DNA from: Chloroherpeton thalassium ATCC 35110
Lineage (GTDB): Bacteria; Bacteroidota; Chlorobiia; Chlorobiales; Chloroherpetonaceae
Length of the DNA stretch: 64,000 bases
Assembly (NCBI RefSeq): GCF_000020525.1
Contig: NC_011026.1
Coordinates: 496,001 to 560,000, forward strand
Direction of reading: 5' to 3'
The translations under genes and the position numbers were made by a program. Below are positions 9,713 through 18,874 of this stretch, in pieces (position 1 is the first letter of the stretch; every line of letters begins with the position of its first letter). Below the pieces are notes generated by a model. That model worked only from the letters and a program-made list of their open reading frames with translations. It had not been told where the DNA came from and searched no databases.

Positions 9713-12124
9713 TTAAGAATCGATTTCGGCTTCAGCGCTTTCTTCAATTCCTTTCACAAAATCGGACGCGTTGCTGATCAGATCTTCCAATTTTGCATTC
9801 AGATTCAGCGGCGAGCCGTCGAGCATTTTAATTTCCACTGGCGGGTGTTTGGCCAAGTTTGCGCTATGAGCAGCTTCAAGTTTGGCGCGCGTTTCATCGT
9901 CAAGGTCGTTCCAGGATTTTCGCCCGCGACATTTCGGAAATTTCGAACAGCCGAGCCAAAGTCCGCGTTTGCCCTCGCGAAGATAAAGCGGCGCGCCGCA
10001 ATTCGGGCAGGCAAGCTCGGTCGTGAGCGGCGGTACTTTCGGCGGTTCAACTTGGCCTTTCTTATTAATGTTTAGCAAACTTTCACATTCGGGATAGTTC
10101 GTGCAGGCCAAAAATTTTCCGAACCGGCCTTCGCGCACGACCATTCGCCCGCTTTCGCACTTCGAACACTTGATGCCCGTTTCCACCGGCTTCGGCTTTT
10201 CCACCGCAATCGGCTTTATATTTTTGCATTTTGGATAGCGCGAGCAGCCGAGAAATTTCCCCGACTTCGTCCATTTTACCACCATTCGCCCTTCGCCACA
10301 TTTGTCGCAAACTTCCGCATTTTCATTTTGCGGCAATATTGGATTGGCCTTGCGCACGCCGAGCGTTTCTTCCAGCGGCTTATAAAAATTATCGAGCAAA
10401 CTTTCGTAGTCGTCATCGCCGGCAGCCACTTTGTCCAAATTATTTTCCATGCCGGCTGTGAAAGTCACGTTGAAAAGCTCGGGGAAATTGGCAATCAAAA
10501 TTCGCGAAACATCCTTGCCAAGTTCCGTCGGGTTCAAGCGGCGCTGGCGCAACTCGACATATTTTCGGTCGAGCAGCGTTGAAATAATGCTCGCGTAAGT
10601 CGACGGTCGCCCGATGCCGTAATTGTCCAATTCCTTGACCAAGCTGGCTTCGGAATACCGCGCAGGCGGCTTGGTGAAATGCTGATTTTCCTTTAGCGCG
10701 TCCAGCGTAAGCGACTCTTTTTCCTTGAGGTTCTTCGGCAACTTCGTCGGCGCATCTTCTTCGCTCGCCTCTTCTTTGGTGGATTTGCGTTCCTCGTAAT
10801 CGAGTTCGCGCTGGTCGCCGAAAATTTTCAAAAAGCCGTCGAACAAAACGACGCTGCCCGACGCGCGAAAGATGAATTCTTTTTCATGGTCGGAAATATC
10901 CACGCCAGTTTGTTCGAGTTCGGCAGGCGACATTTGCGACGCGACAAAGCGTTTCCAAATGAGTTCATAGAGCCGCAATTGGTCTTTGGAAAGAAACGGC
11001 GCAAGATCGGAGGGTTTGCGAAAAACCGAAGTCGGGCGAATCGCTTCGTGCGCGTCTTGTGCTTTTTCGGAAGTTTTATATTGCTTCGGCTTTTCTGGCG
11101 TATAGTCTTCGCCGAACGCTTGCTGGATAAACTTTCGCGCTTCCTCCTGCGCGTCTTGGCTGATGCGCTTCGAGTCGGTACGCATGTAGGTAATCAAACC
11201 GACCGCGCCTTCCGAGCCAATTTCAATTCCTTCGTAAAGCTGCTGCGCAAGGCTCATGGTTTTCTTTGAACCGTAACCAAGCCGGTTCGAGGCGGATTGT
11301 TGCAAAAGCGATGTGGTAAAAGGCGCAGGCGGATTGCGCTTCGTCTTGCGACGGCGAATTTCCGAAATCGCATAAAGCCGCGCGTTGAGCAAATCCAAAA
11401 GCCGTTTGGCTTCGGCTTCGTTCGGAATTTCAATATCCTTGCCGTTTTGCTTGACAAGTTTGGCAGTAAATTTTTCACCACTTTCCGTCGTGAAATCGGC
11501 TAAAATCGACCAATATTCTTTGGTTTCAAACGCATCGATTTCCGCTTCGCGCTCGCAAATCAAACGCAGCGCTACGGACTGCACGCGCCCGGCGGAAAGC
11601 CCGCGCAAAACCGTGTCCCACAAAAACGGACTGATGCGATAGCCGACAATTTTATCCATCGCCTGACGCGCCTGCTGCGAACGCACCAAGCTATAATCAA
11701 TATCGCGCGTTTCCTGAATCGCTTCCTTGACCGCTCGCGCCGTAATTTCGTTGAACAGCACGCGCCTAATCGGCTTTTTCGCACCGGAAACCTCGTTGGC
11801 AATGTGCCACGCAATGGCCTCTCCCTCGCGGTCGGGGTCGGTGGCAATCATGATTTCGTCAGCTTCTCCGGCGAGCTTCTTCATTTCGCGCACCACTTTT
11901 TCTTTGCCCTCGATCACCTCGTAGCGCGGCTCGTAATGGTGCTCGAAATCAAGACCGATTTCTTTTTTCGGCAAATCTTTGATATGCCCGACGGAGGCAT
12001 ACACGGCAAAGTCTTTTCCTAAATATTTATTAATCGTTTTTGCTTTTGAAGGGGACTCAACGATAACCAGTTTTTTCCCTTTTGCAGACCCTACATTCCC
12101 TGTTGTTGATTTTTTTGCAGGCAT
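9713..12124 (-). CDS. topA: DNA topoisomerase I (type IA)
   Basis: 803 residues. It relaxes negative supercoils by transient single-strand cleavage. The Toprim domain at the N-terminus includes KLVIVESPSKAKTINKYLG and ATDPDREGEAIAWH. The catalytic tyrosine lies in GLITYMRTDS near residue 312. Three C-terminal four-cysteine zinc ribbons follow (starting CDKCGEGRM, CSKCESGRM and CPNCGAPLY), then a lysine/acid tail. Length and order match bacterial TopA. The start follows a short leader MPAKKSTTGNVGSAKG. It is monocistronic; about 155 bases separate it from the nuclease gene upstream. Confidence 0.97.
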   Translation of the reverse strand: MPAKKSTTGNVGSAKGKKLVIVESPSKAKTINKYLGKDFAVYASVGHIKDLPKKEIGLDFEHHYEPRYEVIEGKEKVVREMKKLAGEADEIMIATDPDREGEAIAWHIANEVSGAKKPIRRVLFNEITARAVKEAIQETRDIDYSLVRSQQARQAMDKIVGYRISPFLWDTVLRGLSAGRVQSVALRLICEREAEIDAFETKEYWSILADFTTESGEKFTAKLVKQNGKDIEIPNEAEAKRLLDLLNARLYAISEIRRRKTKRNPPAPFTTSLLQQSASNRLGYGSKKTMSLAQQLYEGIEIGSEGAVGLITYMRTDSKRISQDAQEEARKFIQQAFGEDYTPEKPKQYKTSEKAQDAHEAIRPTSVFRKPSDLAPFLSKDQLRLYELIWKRFVASQMSPAELEQTGVDISDHEKEFIFRASGSVVLFDGFLKIFGDQRELDYEERKSTKEEASEEDAPTKLPKNLKEKESLTLDALKENQHFTKPPARYSEASLVKELDNYGIGRPSTYASIISTLLDRKYVELRQRRLNPTELGKDVSRILIANFPELFNVTFTAGMENNLDKVAAGDDDYESLLDNFYKPLEETLGVRKANPILPQNENAEVCDKCGEGRMVVKWTKSGKFLGCSRYPKCKNIKPIAVEKPKPVETGIKCSKCESGRMVVREGRFGKFLACTNYPECESLLNINKKGQVEPPKVPPLTTELACPNCGAPLYLREGKRGLWLGCSKFPKCRGRKSWNDLDDETRAKLEAAHSANLAKHPPVEIKMLDGSPLNLNAKLEDLISNASDFVKGIEESAEAEIDS

Positions 12125-12279
12125 AAAAATTCTATTCTTACGTTAATTCGTACCGACACATTCACTCTTTTCCGTACTACTCCGCCGTCAAAACGACATG
12201 CCCGGGTTGGGGCGATAAAATAGCCGTCTGCATAAAAAAAACAAATAACTGATATAAGCTCGCCCCAAATCAAAAAGCT

Positions 12280-13140
12280 TTAGAGGTGCTCGATTTCTTG
12301 AGCTGTCAGTCCAGTAATTTCTGATATTTCCTGAATCGGCATGCCTTTCGCCTTCAACACTCTGGCGATTTCATAATTTCTTTGCTCACAGCCTGCTTTT
12401 TGGCCTTCAAGCCAGCCTTCCTCTTTCGACGTATCCACAACATTTTTCATGTCGCGGTAATATTTCAAGCTCTCTTCGTAGGCGACGAGTTCATTTTTGG
12501 AAAACTTTGCAATTTCCGCTGCTTCAAACAATTTCTCAAAAATTTTTTCCTGAAACTTTGTCGGCCTCTTTTGCAATTGCGACAAATGGCGAAAAACATA
12601 CAACCATTTATCAAACTGCGTTTCCAGCTCGGCTTCCGTTTTCTTGAATTTTGGCAACTCGATGTAGATGAATTTCAGCTTATCGGAAAAACTTCGCTGC
12701 GCTGATTTTTTTAACGCCACAACATGAATTAGTTCAGCGTCCAATTTGTGATCATCGAATATGAAATCTAAAATGCCAACCGTATAAACCGGCTCTAATT
12801 TGTCATCCCAATTGCCGCGTTTGGCCTGTTCCTGAATCGGAAATGACGCGTAATAAATGCTTCGGTCTTTGAAATAATTTTGCTTGGCTTTTTGCACTTC
12901 CACAATGAAGCGCTCGCCCGACTGCCCGACGCAATACACATCGAAGATCGCTTTTCTATCCAATTCCTGTTGCCCGACATGCTCATTTTTGGAATAGCTC
13001 AACTCTTGAATTTGATGTTTTTCGGGTAAAATTTGGTTGAGAAAATCCATCAATAAGATCTTATTCGGCTCAGTTCCAAACAGCTTTTTGAAGCCAAAAT
13101 CCGTCAGCGGATTGATATATTTTTCCTGCAAATAGCTCAT
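12280..13140 (-). CDS. Rpn/PD-(D/E)XK nuclease family transposase-like protein
   Basis: 286 residues. The N-terminus (YINPLTDFGFKKLFG...KILLMDFLNQIL) is the hallmark of the PDDEXK nuclease family PF12784, related to recombination-promoting nucleases (Rpn). The nuclease core is visible as D67 (AIFDVYC) and EVQK at 81-84. The C-terminal 50 residues form a helical tail ending in GMPIQEISEITGLTAQEIEHL, a small helix-turn-helix-like segment typical of these proteins. Copies are usually numerous per genome and behave as accessory DNA; RpnA-type proteins promote RecA-independent recombination in E. coli. It lies 82 bases downstream of ecfT in the same direction, though a shared transcript is uncertain. 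Confidence 0.85.
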   Translation of the reverse strand: MSYLQEKYINPLTDFGFKKLFGTEPNKILLMDFLNQILPEKHQIQELSYSKNEHVGQQELDRKAIFDVYCVGQSGERFIVEVQKAKQNYFKDRSIYYASFPIQEQAKRGNWDDKLEPVYTVGILDFIFDDHKLDAELIHVVALKKSAQRSFSDKLKFIYIELPKFKKTEAELETQFDKWLYVFRHLSQLQKRPTKFQEKIFEKLFEAAEIAKFSKNELVAYEESLKYYRDMKNVVDTSKEEGWLEGQKAGCEQRNYEIARVLKAKGMPIQEISEITGLTAQEIEHL

Positions 13141-13222
13141 TTCTTTCGCGCTCCAATTTTTTCTTTTTTGCGAAAAGAATCCATCCCGTGTTTCTGTTTC
13201 GCGTGAATTGCGCCTCGCATTT

Positions 13223-13936
13223 CTACGCCATCAAAATTAGCGCGAAGCCGAGCGCATTTGCGATGGCCAGCGCATCGTATTTTGAAAAACGAACTGGCTG
13301 AGATTTTTTTGGAAAAAGTCCACCGCGAAGCTGCATCGAAAGCGCCATCTCGTAAGCGCGCTGCATGTTGAGCGTAATGAGCGGAACAACCAGCGGCAAA
13401 AAATAACGCGGCTTAAGCAAATGTGTGGGCTTCAGGCCGCGCACGCGCTGCACTTCCAAAATGCGCGCGCTTTCATCAATGATTAGCGGCAGAAATCGAA
13501 AGACGGTGGAAATCAGAACCGTGATGCTTCGTGGAACGCGAATCGCGTGAAGCTGCTCGGAAAAACGCCGAATGTCAGTTGTTTTCACAAAAATCAAATT
13601 GGCCAAAAGTAAAATCAGCAGTCGCAGCGTAAAAATGGTGGCTTCGATAGTGCCTTTTTCCAAACCGTAGCTCAAGCGATTTTCCTCCACCCAAAACGAG
13701 GCGATGAACACCGCGTAAGTAAACGGCACACTTGCAAAAAATACCAACAAAAACCATTTCACTTCTTTCAAGCGAATTTTGCCAAAATAAAACAGCGCGA
13801 AAAGATAGAGCGACGCGGCGGAAAGTCGCAGGATGTCGTCCGACAAAAAAATGCCGAGTGTGAGCGCCGCAATGAAAAGAAACTTGACAAGCGGATTGAC
13901 GCTCGTCATCGCGGAATTTTCCGAAAGCTGAAGCAT
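13223..13936 (-). CDS. ecfT: ECF transporter transmembrane (T) component
   Basis: 237 residues. It is the membrane coupling subunit of an energy-coupling-factor vitamin/cofactor importer. Four to five hydrophobic helices occupy the N-terminal two thirds. Two cytoplasmic coupling motifs are visible: SARILEVQRVRG and ALSMQLRGG, equivalent to the family's two Ala-Arg-X motifs that press on the two ATPases. It lies 85 bases downstream of the double-ATPase gene and is co-directional, forming the A-A'-T module. No S component is adjacent; a candidate lies at 22.6-23.2 kb. Confidence 0.9.
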   Translation of the reverse strand: MLQLSENSAMTSVNPLVKFLFIAALTLGIFLSDDILRLSAASLYLFALFYFGKIRLKEVKWFLLVFFASVPFTYAVFIASFWVEENRLSYGLEKGTIEATIFTLRLLILLLANLIFVKTTDIRRFSEQLHAIRVPRSITVLISTVFRFLPLIIDESARILEVQRVRGLKPTHLLKPRYFLPLVVPLITLNMQRAYEMALSMQLRGGLFPKKSQPVRFSKYDALAIANALGFALILMA

Positions 13937-14021
13937 AAAGTCAAGATTAAAGTTCTATACATCTCTCTCTGGCCGAAACAAATCGCCGCGACGGCTTCGT
14001 ATCGCGCGACGGCATTCATCA

Positions 14022-15674
14022 TCATGATTGGTTTTGATTTAATGCGGTTAAAATTTTTTGCGAACCCACCGGATAATCAAGAAATCCTGAATTTATAGCC
14101 AAACGACTTGAAAATGGCAGGGAAATTTGCATCGCGTGAAAATCTTCGTTGGAAATTTCATCCACCGGAAAATCGGCCAAAAGCCCGCCGTTGCCAATGA
14201 CTAAAATTCGCGTGGCGACATCCAGCGCAAAATCCACATCGTGCGTGGCAAAAATGAGCGTTTTGCCCGAGCTTTCAGATAAATCCAATAGCAGCTTTTT
14301 CAGAATCGAAATATTTTCCTCGTCCAGCGCGGTTGTCGGCTCGTCCAGCGCGATGAGTTCCGCGCCGGAAACCAGCACGGACGCAAGCGTCAAGCGCCGT
14401 TTTTCCCCGAAACTCAGGCTCAACGGCGAGCGCGTGTTCAAACTCGCAAGGCCGAAACGCTTCAGCCAAAACGCCGTTTTTTCGGAAATTTCAGATTCCG
14501 AGGCGCTTTGCGTTCGCAAGCAAAATCCGCATTCGCGCTCGACGGTGGTTTCAAAAAGTTGGTAATCTGGATTTTGAAAAACAAACCCGACTTGGCCGAA
14601 ACGCTTTTCGGGCGGCTCGTGATTCATTTTGCGATTGTTCAAAAAAATGTCGCCGGAAATCGGTTGCAAAATGCCCGCTAAATGTTTGAGCAGCGTGGTT
14701 TTTCCGCAAGCGTTGTGGCCTAAAATGGCCAGTCGCTCATTTTTTCGCACTGAAAAAGAAATGTCGCTCAAAACGGGCTGATCTTTTTTGTAACCGCAGT
14801 GAACTGTTTCCAATCGAAGAAGCGGTTCAGATTCTGGCTTTTGGGCAGTTGATTGCGTTTGGAAATTGTTTTCGCGAGAACATTCCGGCGAAAAATGAAG
14901 GAGTTTGCTCGGTCGCACAAAAATCGATTCGCGGTGTTCTGGGCGAGCAAGCGCCGCGCCGATGCGATACAATTTTGGCAAGCGCCTCGTTTCTTGAAGC
15001 CAACGCTCCGGCGAGCCTTCTGCCACAATTTTTCCGGCCTCCATTTCCACCATTCGCTGCGCCCAATCGCAAAGCCGCTCCACATCGTGTTCGATGATAA
15101 GAATCGTGCTTTTGAGATGGTCAAGAACTTCAAAAAGCGCGTCGGTTGCGGGCGCGTCTAAACTGTTCGTCGGTTCATCCAAAATGAAAAAATCCGGCTC
15201 GTGCACGAGAAAACTTGCAATCACCACGCGCTGCTTTTGCCCAAGCGAAAGCGAGCGAATCGGCGCGTGCTTGAGTTTTTCAAGGCCGACTTGCTCAAGC
15301 GCGGCGTTTAGCTTTTTATCGAACAGCGCATCTTCGGGCAAGCCGTAGCCAATTTCCTCGTAGACGGTCGCAGAAAAAATTTGACTGTCAGGATTTTGAA
15401 GCGCCATGCCAACACGAAAATCGGGTTCAGGATTTTCAAAAAAATCGTCAGCGGAAATGCCGTTGTAAAAAATTCGGCCTTCGGTTTTGCCGGCGAGCGC
15501 CATTCGCTGCACGCCAGCCAAAAAGTAAGTGAGCGTCGTTTTTCCCGAACCGGACGCGCCAACCAGCCCAATTCGCTCGCCCTGATGCACGCTGAGCGAA
15601 ACATCCTGCAGCAGATTTTCTTTCGTTTCCCACGCCGTAAAACTTAAATGTTGAACTTCAATTTGAACAGGCAT
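14022..15674 (-). CDS. ECF transporter fused double ATPase (EcfA-EcfA')
   Basis: 550 residues holding two complete ABC ATPase domains in one chain. Domain 1 has Walker A GASGSGKTT at 39-47, signature SLSLGQKQRV and Walker B FFILDEPTNSLD. Domain 2 has Walker A GHNACGKTT near 317-325, signature LSLSFGEKRRLTLA and Walker B LIALDEPTTALD. In most ECF systems the two ATPases are separate proteins (about 280 residues each); the fused form occurs in several lineages. It powers vitamin or cofactor import with EcfT downstream. There is little sequence before the start (ATG at 15674), and the next gene upstream runs in the opposite direction. Confidence 0.93.
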   Translation of the reverse strand: MPVQIEVQHLSFTAWETKENLLQDVSLSVHQGERIGLVGASGSGKTTLTYFLAGVQRMALAGKTEGRIFYNGISADDFFENPEPDFRVGMALQNPDSQIFSATVYEEIGYGLPEDALFDKKLNAALEQVGLEKLKHAPIRSLSLGQKQRVVIASFLVHEPDFFILDEPTNSLDAPATDALFEVLDHLKSTILIIEHDVERLCDWAQRMVEMEAGKIVAEGSPERWLQETRRLPKLYRIGAALARPEHRESIFVRPSKLLHFSPECSRENNFQTQSTAQKPESEPLLRLETVHCGYKKDQPVLSDISFSVRKNERLAILGHNACGKTTLLKHLAGILQPISGDIFLNNRKMNHEPPEKRFGQVGFVFQNPDYQLFETTVERECGFCLRTQSASESEISEKTAFWLKRFGLASLNTRSPLSLSFGEKRRLTLASVLVSGAELIALDEPTTALDEENISILKKLLLDLSESSGKTLIFATHDVDFALDVATRILVIGNGGLLADFPVDEISNEDFHAMQISLPFSSRLAINSGFLDYPVGSQKILTALNQNQS

Positions 15675-15927
15675 TTTGGCGCTCAGATGTTGATTTTCTA
15701 TAAAATTTAGCGACTCGCGATTTTATCAGGTGATGTCTTTTCGCCGCTCTTTTTTAACTTAGAATAGATCCTTACAAAAAGGATTTTTCCAAAGATTGGA
15801 AAGACAATTTTTTGCAATAAACTGCTTGCATGAAAGACAAAGAAAAGCTAATCTTCAACGTTATGAAGTTGCGGCTTATTAAAAGAGCCTTTTTTGTTTT
15901 CTCTATCATCAAAAAGAAGATAAGGTC

Positions 15928-16779
15928 TTGTTACACTTCTTGCTACCGAAAGAATTGCACCCCATTTTTGACCATATTCCATCTTCAGCCCTGCATGTGG
16001 TGGGCTGGGGTTCTGTTTTGCCAAGCGTGATTACCGTCGGGCGGCGGCTCGCGTTTGATGAGGGAAAGCATGAGATGATTGCTGACCTCACGCCGTTGCT
16101 TCCGGCTCATGTGCAATTTTCTTTGGAGCATCGGCGCTGCCAGCATCACAGGCAGGATGACGAAGCGGATACACATCCTGGACTGATCAATGCCGAGCAT
16201 CTGAGCGAGGACGAAGCCGAAAGAAAGCGTTTCGGCGAAGCGGTTTTGGAAGTATTTTTCTCGCAGCTTTTTTCAGAAAAAGGGTTCTTTATTGACCTTA
16301 GAGAACATGGCTTCAGTTTGGATGCCGAAGCGATTTACTGGAATCCACCGAACCTTTGGTATCATCTCGAACATAACTTCCGCATCGGCTTGCTCAAGAT
16401 TTATGAGGGCTACTTTTTCGGACCGTTTTCTGAGGTCGAAGCGGGACTCAGCGATCTCGGACTTTTCACCGAAGATCATGCGTCTAATCAAAAGGTCGTG
16501 GATTTATTGCTTTCGCATTTCGGAACGGGCGAGCAACGCGATGTCCTTTTTGAGATTGAGCCGTTTGCCGAAAGCTTTGAGCAGTTCTTCGATTACCTCA
16601 AGGCAAAAAACATGCAGCTCGATGCCAATTTTATCTATTTCGGCATTTACCTGATTACGCTTTATCTCTGCCTCGATAAGCTAAAAGTCCCTCTGGATGC
16701 ACGCGAGGCATTTACAAATGCCCGCACCCGACTCGCTAAGGAAAACTTGGATAACCAGATGGACTCAGCGGTAAGTTAA
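15928..16779 (+). CDS. unknown protein, possibly frameshifted at its 5' end
   Basis: About 284 residues, no family recognised. Features are an N-terminal hydrophobic/aromatic stretch, a His-rich charged patch (EHRRCQHHRQDDEADTH) near residue 70, and helical acidic regions after that with WNPPNLWYHLEHNF and IYEGYFFGPFSEVEAGLSDLGLF. The open frame actually extends upstream to 15883 without an ATG; the only formal start there is TTG at 15928. A different frame beginning ATG at 15830 could supply a normal N-terminus if a -1 shift occurs in the T-run at about 15889-15895. It is the first of three plus-strand genes in the accessory block and lies about 220 bases before the AAA ATPase. Confidence 0.55.
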   Translation: MLHFLLPKELHPIFDHIPSSALHVVGWGSVLPSVITVGRRLAFDEGKHEMIADLTPLLPAHVQFSLEHRRCQHHRQDDEADTHPGLINAEHLSEDEAERKRFGEAVLEVFFSQLFSEKGFFIDLREHGFSLDAEAIYWNPPNLWYHLEHNFRIGLLKIYEGYFFGPFSEVEAGLSDLGLFTEDHASNQKVVDLLLSHFGTGEQRDVLFEIEPFAESFEQFFDYLKAKNMQLDANFIYFGIYLITLYLCLDKLKVPLDAREAFTNARTRLAKENLDNQMDSAVS

Positions 16780-16903
16780 GCGCTGCTTTCTGCCAAATGC
16801 AGGAAGCTAAAGGTTTTTATTCCCCCAATAATTCTATCTAAAAACTTATTTTATAATCAAATAGCTGTTTCTCTCATTTCAATTTTTTTTGACTTCGATG
16901 AGA

Positions 16904-16981
16904 TGACAATGATTTTGTTGTTAAAAGTTTTTGACAACAAACTTGTTGTCATTTATATTTGACAATAATTTTGTTGTCAAA
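16904..16981. promoter_or_regulatory. three tandem palindromes on a 28-bp period, probable operator
   Basis: The core TGACAA recurs at 16904, 16932 and 16960, exactly 28 bases apart, each followed by a TTGTTGT arm. The middle copy is a perfect inverted repeat: TGACAACAA (16932-16940), 2-base spacer, TTGTTGTCA (16943-16951). The third has arms TTTGACAA (16958-16965) and TTGTCAAA (16974-16981). The first is imperfect. The last copy ends 16 bases before the ATG of the ATPase gene, so a protein bound there would block its promoter or translation start. No obvious repressor gene lies next to it. Confidence 0.7.
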
Positions 16982-16997
16982 ACAAAAGGAGGGCAAA

Positions 16998-18206
16998 ATG
17001 GCATGGATAAGACCGAAAACGATTACCGGCCCGCCGGCAGAAGGTGAGCGTTACCTCAGACGAGAGTATATCAACAGCGGGTTTTGGCATCACATAAAAA
17101 GCGGCGCGCATATTGTTTTCTCAGCGCCCCGCCGTGTGGGCAAAACCTCGATTATGAAGGATTTGGCGAAAAATCCGCCCGAAGGCATTCTTGCGTTTTA
17201 TGACATCATTGAATCCGATAAGACGCAAAAAGATCTTTTCAAGCGGCTGTTCAATCTTTTGCTTGAAAGGACAAAAACACATGAAAGACTTTTTGAACGC
17301 ATTCGTCAATATTTGAAGGAAATAAAAATCGGCGGCGCTTCTGTAACTGGAGAAGCCGACTCAATCACAGGCGGGATTAATTTTGACAAAGTTGAACTTG
17401 ATTACAAAAATGAGTTACTTCGCTTAATTGAGCATCTTGGCAAAGAAAAAGTCCGCATTGTTTTTCTCTTGGACGAATTTCCCGAAGTAATTCGTTCCAT
17501 AGAACTTAGTGAGGGACAGCAGACGGCAATTGATACCCTGCACACGCTACGAGAAATTCGGCAGCACGAAAAGTTCAAAAACTTCACCTTCGTCTTTGCC
17601 GGCTCTATCGGGATTCATCATGTGGTGGCTTCTTTGGAGAGACCCGCGCTAATCAATGATCTTCATCCCATTCATGTTGAACAACTCACGAATGATGAGG
17701 CGCACGAACTCTTGGCGCAACTCCTCGACGGCGCCACCATGCAAATCGGCGATGACAAAAAAGCGTATTTCCTGCGAAAAATTGACCATCGGCTGCCCTA
17801 TTACATTCAATTGATGGTTGAAAAGTGCGACGAAATTTTGAACAAAGCAGGCCGCGACGTTTTAACAAACCATGACATTGACGCGGCGTTTGAAATGATC
17901 ATCAAAGAAGGCCGAAACTTTGACGATTGGGAATCGCGCTTGAAAAGATACGTTCAGCGCGAAGATGCGAAATATTGCATCGGCATTCTCACCCGTTGCG
18001 CTCATAGCGAACCGTATTCTATTCAGGAAGCTTACAATTATTCCAAGAAGGATGTTCCTGCCGCGCCATATAAGCAACTTTTAGACAACGTGCTGATAAA
18101 AGACGGCTACCTTGTTGAAGAAAATCGTAGCTACCGTTTCCTTTCGCCCTTTTTGAAAGAATGGTGGAAACATCGTCACCCGAAATTTGAAATTGAAGAT
18201 TTATAA
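16998..18206 (+). CDS. AAA ATPase with C-terminal winged-helix-like region (archaeal-ATPase/MNS type)
   Basis: 402 residues. ATG at 16998 is chosen because AAAGGAGGG precedes it at good spacing; an upstream TTG at 16959 falls inside the palindromes. Walker A is SAPRRVGKTS (42-51), Walker B VFLLDE (155-160), and the sensor-1-like strand is FTFVFAGSIG. The C-terminal 100 residues (IGILTRCAHSEPYSIQEAY...LIKDGYLVEENRSYRFLSPFLKEWW) look like the winged-helix end of the archaeal-type P-loop ATPase family (PF01637-like). Members of this family are common in accessory DNA and their function is mostly unknown. The strong ribosome binding site and triple palindrome suggest tight control. Confidence 0.8.
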   Translation: MAWIRPKTITGPPAEGERYLRREYINSGFWHHIKSGAHIVFSAPRRVGKTSIMKDLAKNPPEGILAFYDIIESDKTQKDLFKRLFNLLLERTKTHERLFERIRQYLKEIKIGGASVTGEADSITGGINFDKVELDYKNELLRLIEHLGKEKVRIVFLLDEFPEVIRSIELSEGQQTAIDTLHTLREIRQHEKFKNFTFVFAGSIGIHHVVASLERPALINDLHPIHVEQLTNDEAHELLAQLLDGATMQIGDDKKAYFLRKIDHRLPYYIQLMVEKCDEILNKAGRDVLTNHDIDAAFEMIIKEGRNFDDWESRLKRYVQREDAKYCIGILTRCAHSEPYSIQEAYNYSKKDVPAAPYKQLLDNVLIKDGYLVEENRSYRFLSPFLKEWWKHRHPKFEIEDL

Positions 18207-18231
18207 CTAAGCGCATAATCTATTTAAACAA

Positions 18232-18790
18232 ACAAATGAGTGCCGTCCTGTGCCGGTTTTTTCCAATGCGGAAAAAGATCAATCGCTGAATAGCAAACGG
18301 CGCATTGTCATGCTGAGCCTTCTGAGGCGAAGCATCCATTTTTTCACATAACGTTGGATTCTTCGGCTAAGAAGCCTCAGAATGACATGATTCTGTTTTG
18401 CCGTCGGTAACGAGACGAAGACGATTAAGCAAATGAGTGCTGTTCTGAGCCGGATTTTTCCAATGCGGAAAAAGCTCTATCGCTGAATAGCAAACGGCGC
18501 ATTGTCATGCTGAGCCTTCTGAGGCGAAGCATCCATTTTTTCACATAACGTTGGATTCTTCGGCTAAGAAGCCTCAGAATGACATGATTCTGTTTTGCCG
18601 TCGGTAACGAGACGAAGACGATTAAGCAAATGAGTGCTGTTCTGAGCCGGTTTTTTCCAATGCGGAAAAAGCTCTATCGCTGAATAGCAAACGGCGCATT
18701 GTCATGCTGAGCCTTCTGAGGCGAAGCATCCATTTGTCACATAACGTTGGATTCTTCGGCTAAGAAGCCTCAGAATGACATGATTCTGTT
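18232..18790. repeat. 2.9 copies of a 197-bp tandem repeat containing an imperfect hairpin
   Basis: Units begin at about 18232, 18429 and 18626, exactly 197 bases apart, and are almost identical. Each contains TGTCATGCTGAG...GAAGCATCC followed about 18 bases later by GGATTCTTCGGC...CTCAGAATGACA, i.e. two roughly 32-base arms that fold into a long imperfect hairpin. The same arm sequences recur in the arrays at 21988-22612 and 24277-25070. The block separates the two ATPase genes, and its last unit runs up to the 5' end of the second. Confidence 0.9.
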
Positions 18791-18874
18791 TTGTCATCAC
18801 GAAGCCATTATCTACGCGCACTTCGTCTTCTCAGCTGGGCACGATATAAGTTTGAACATTTAGCTATAAGACAC

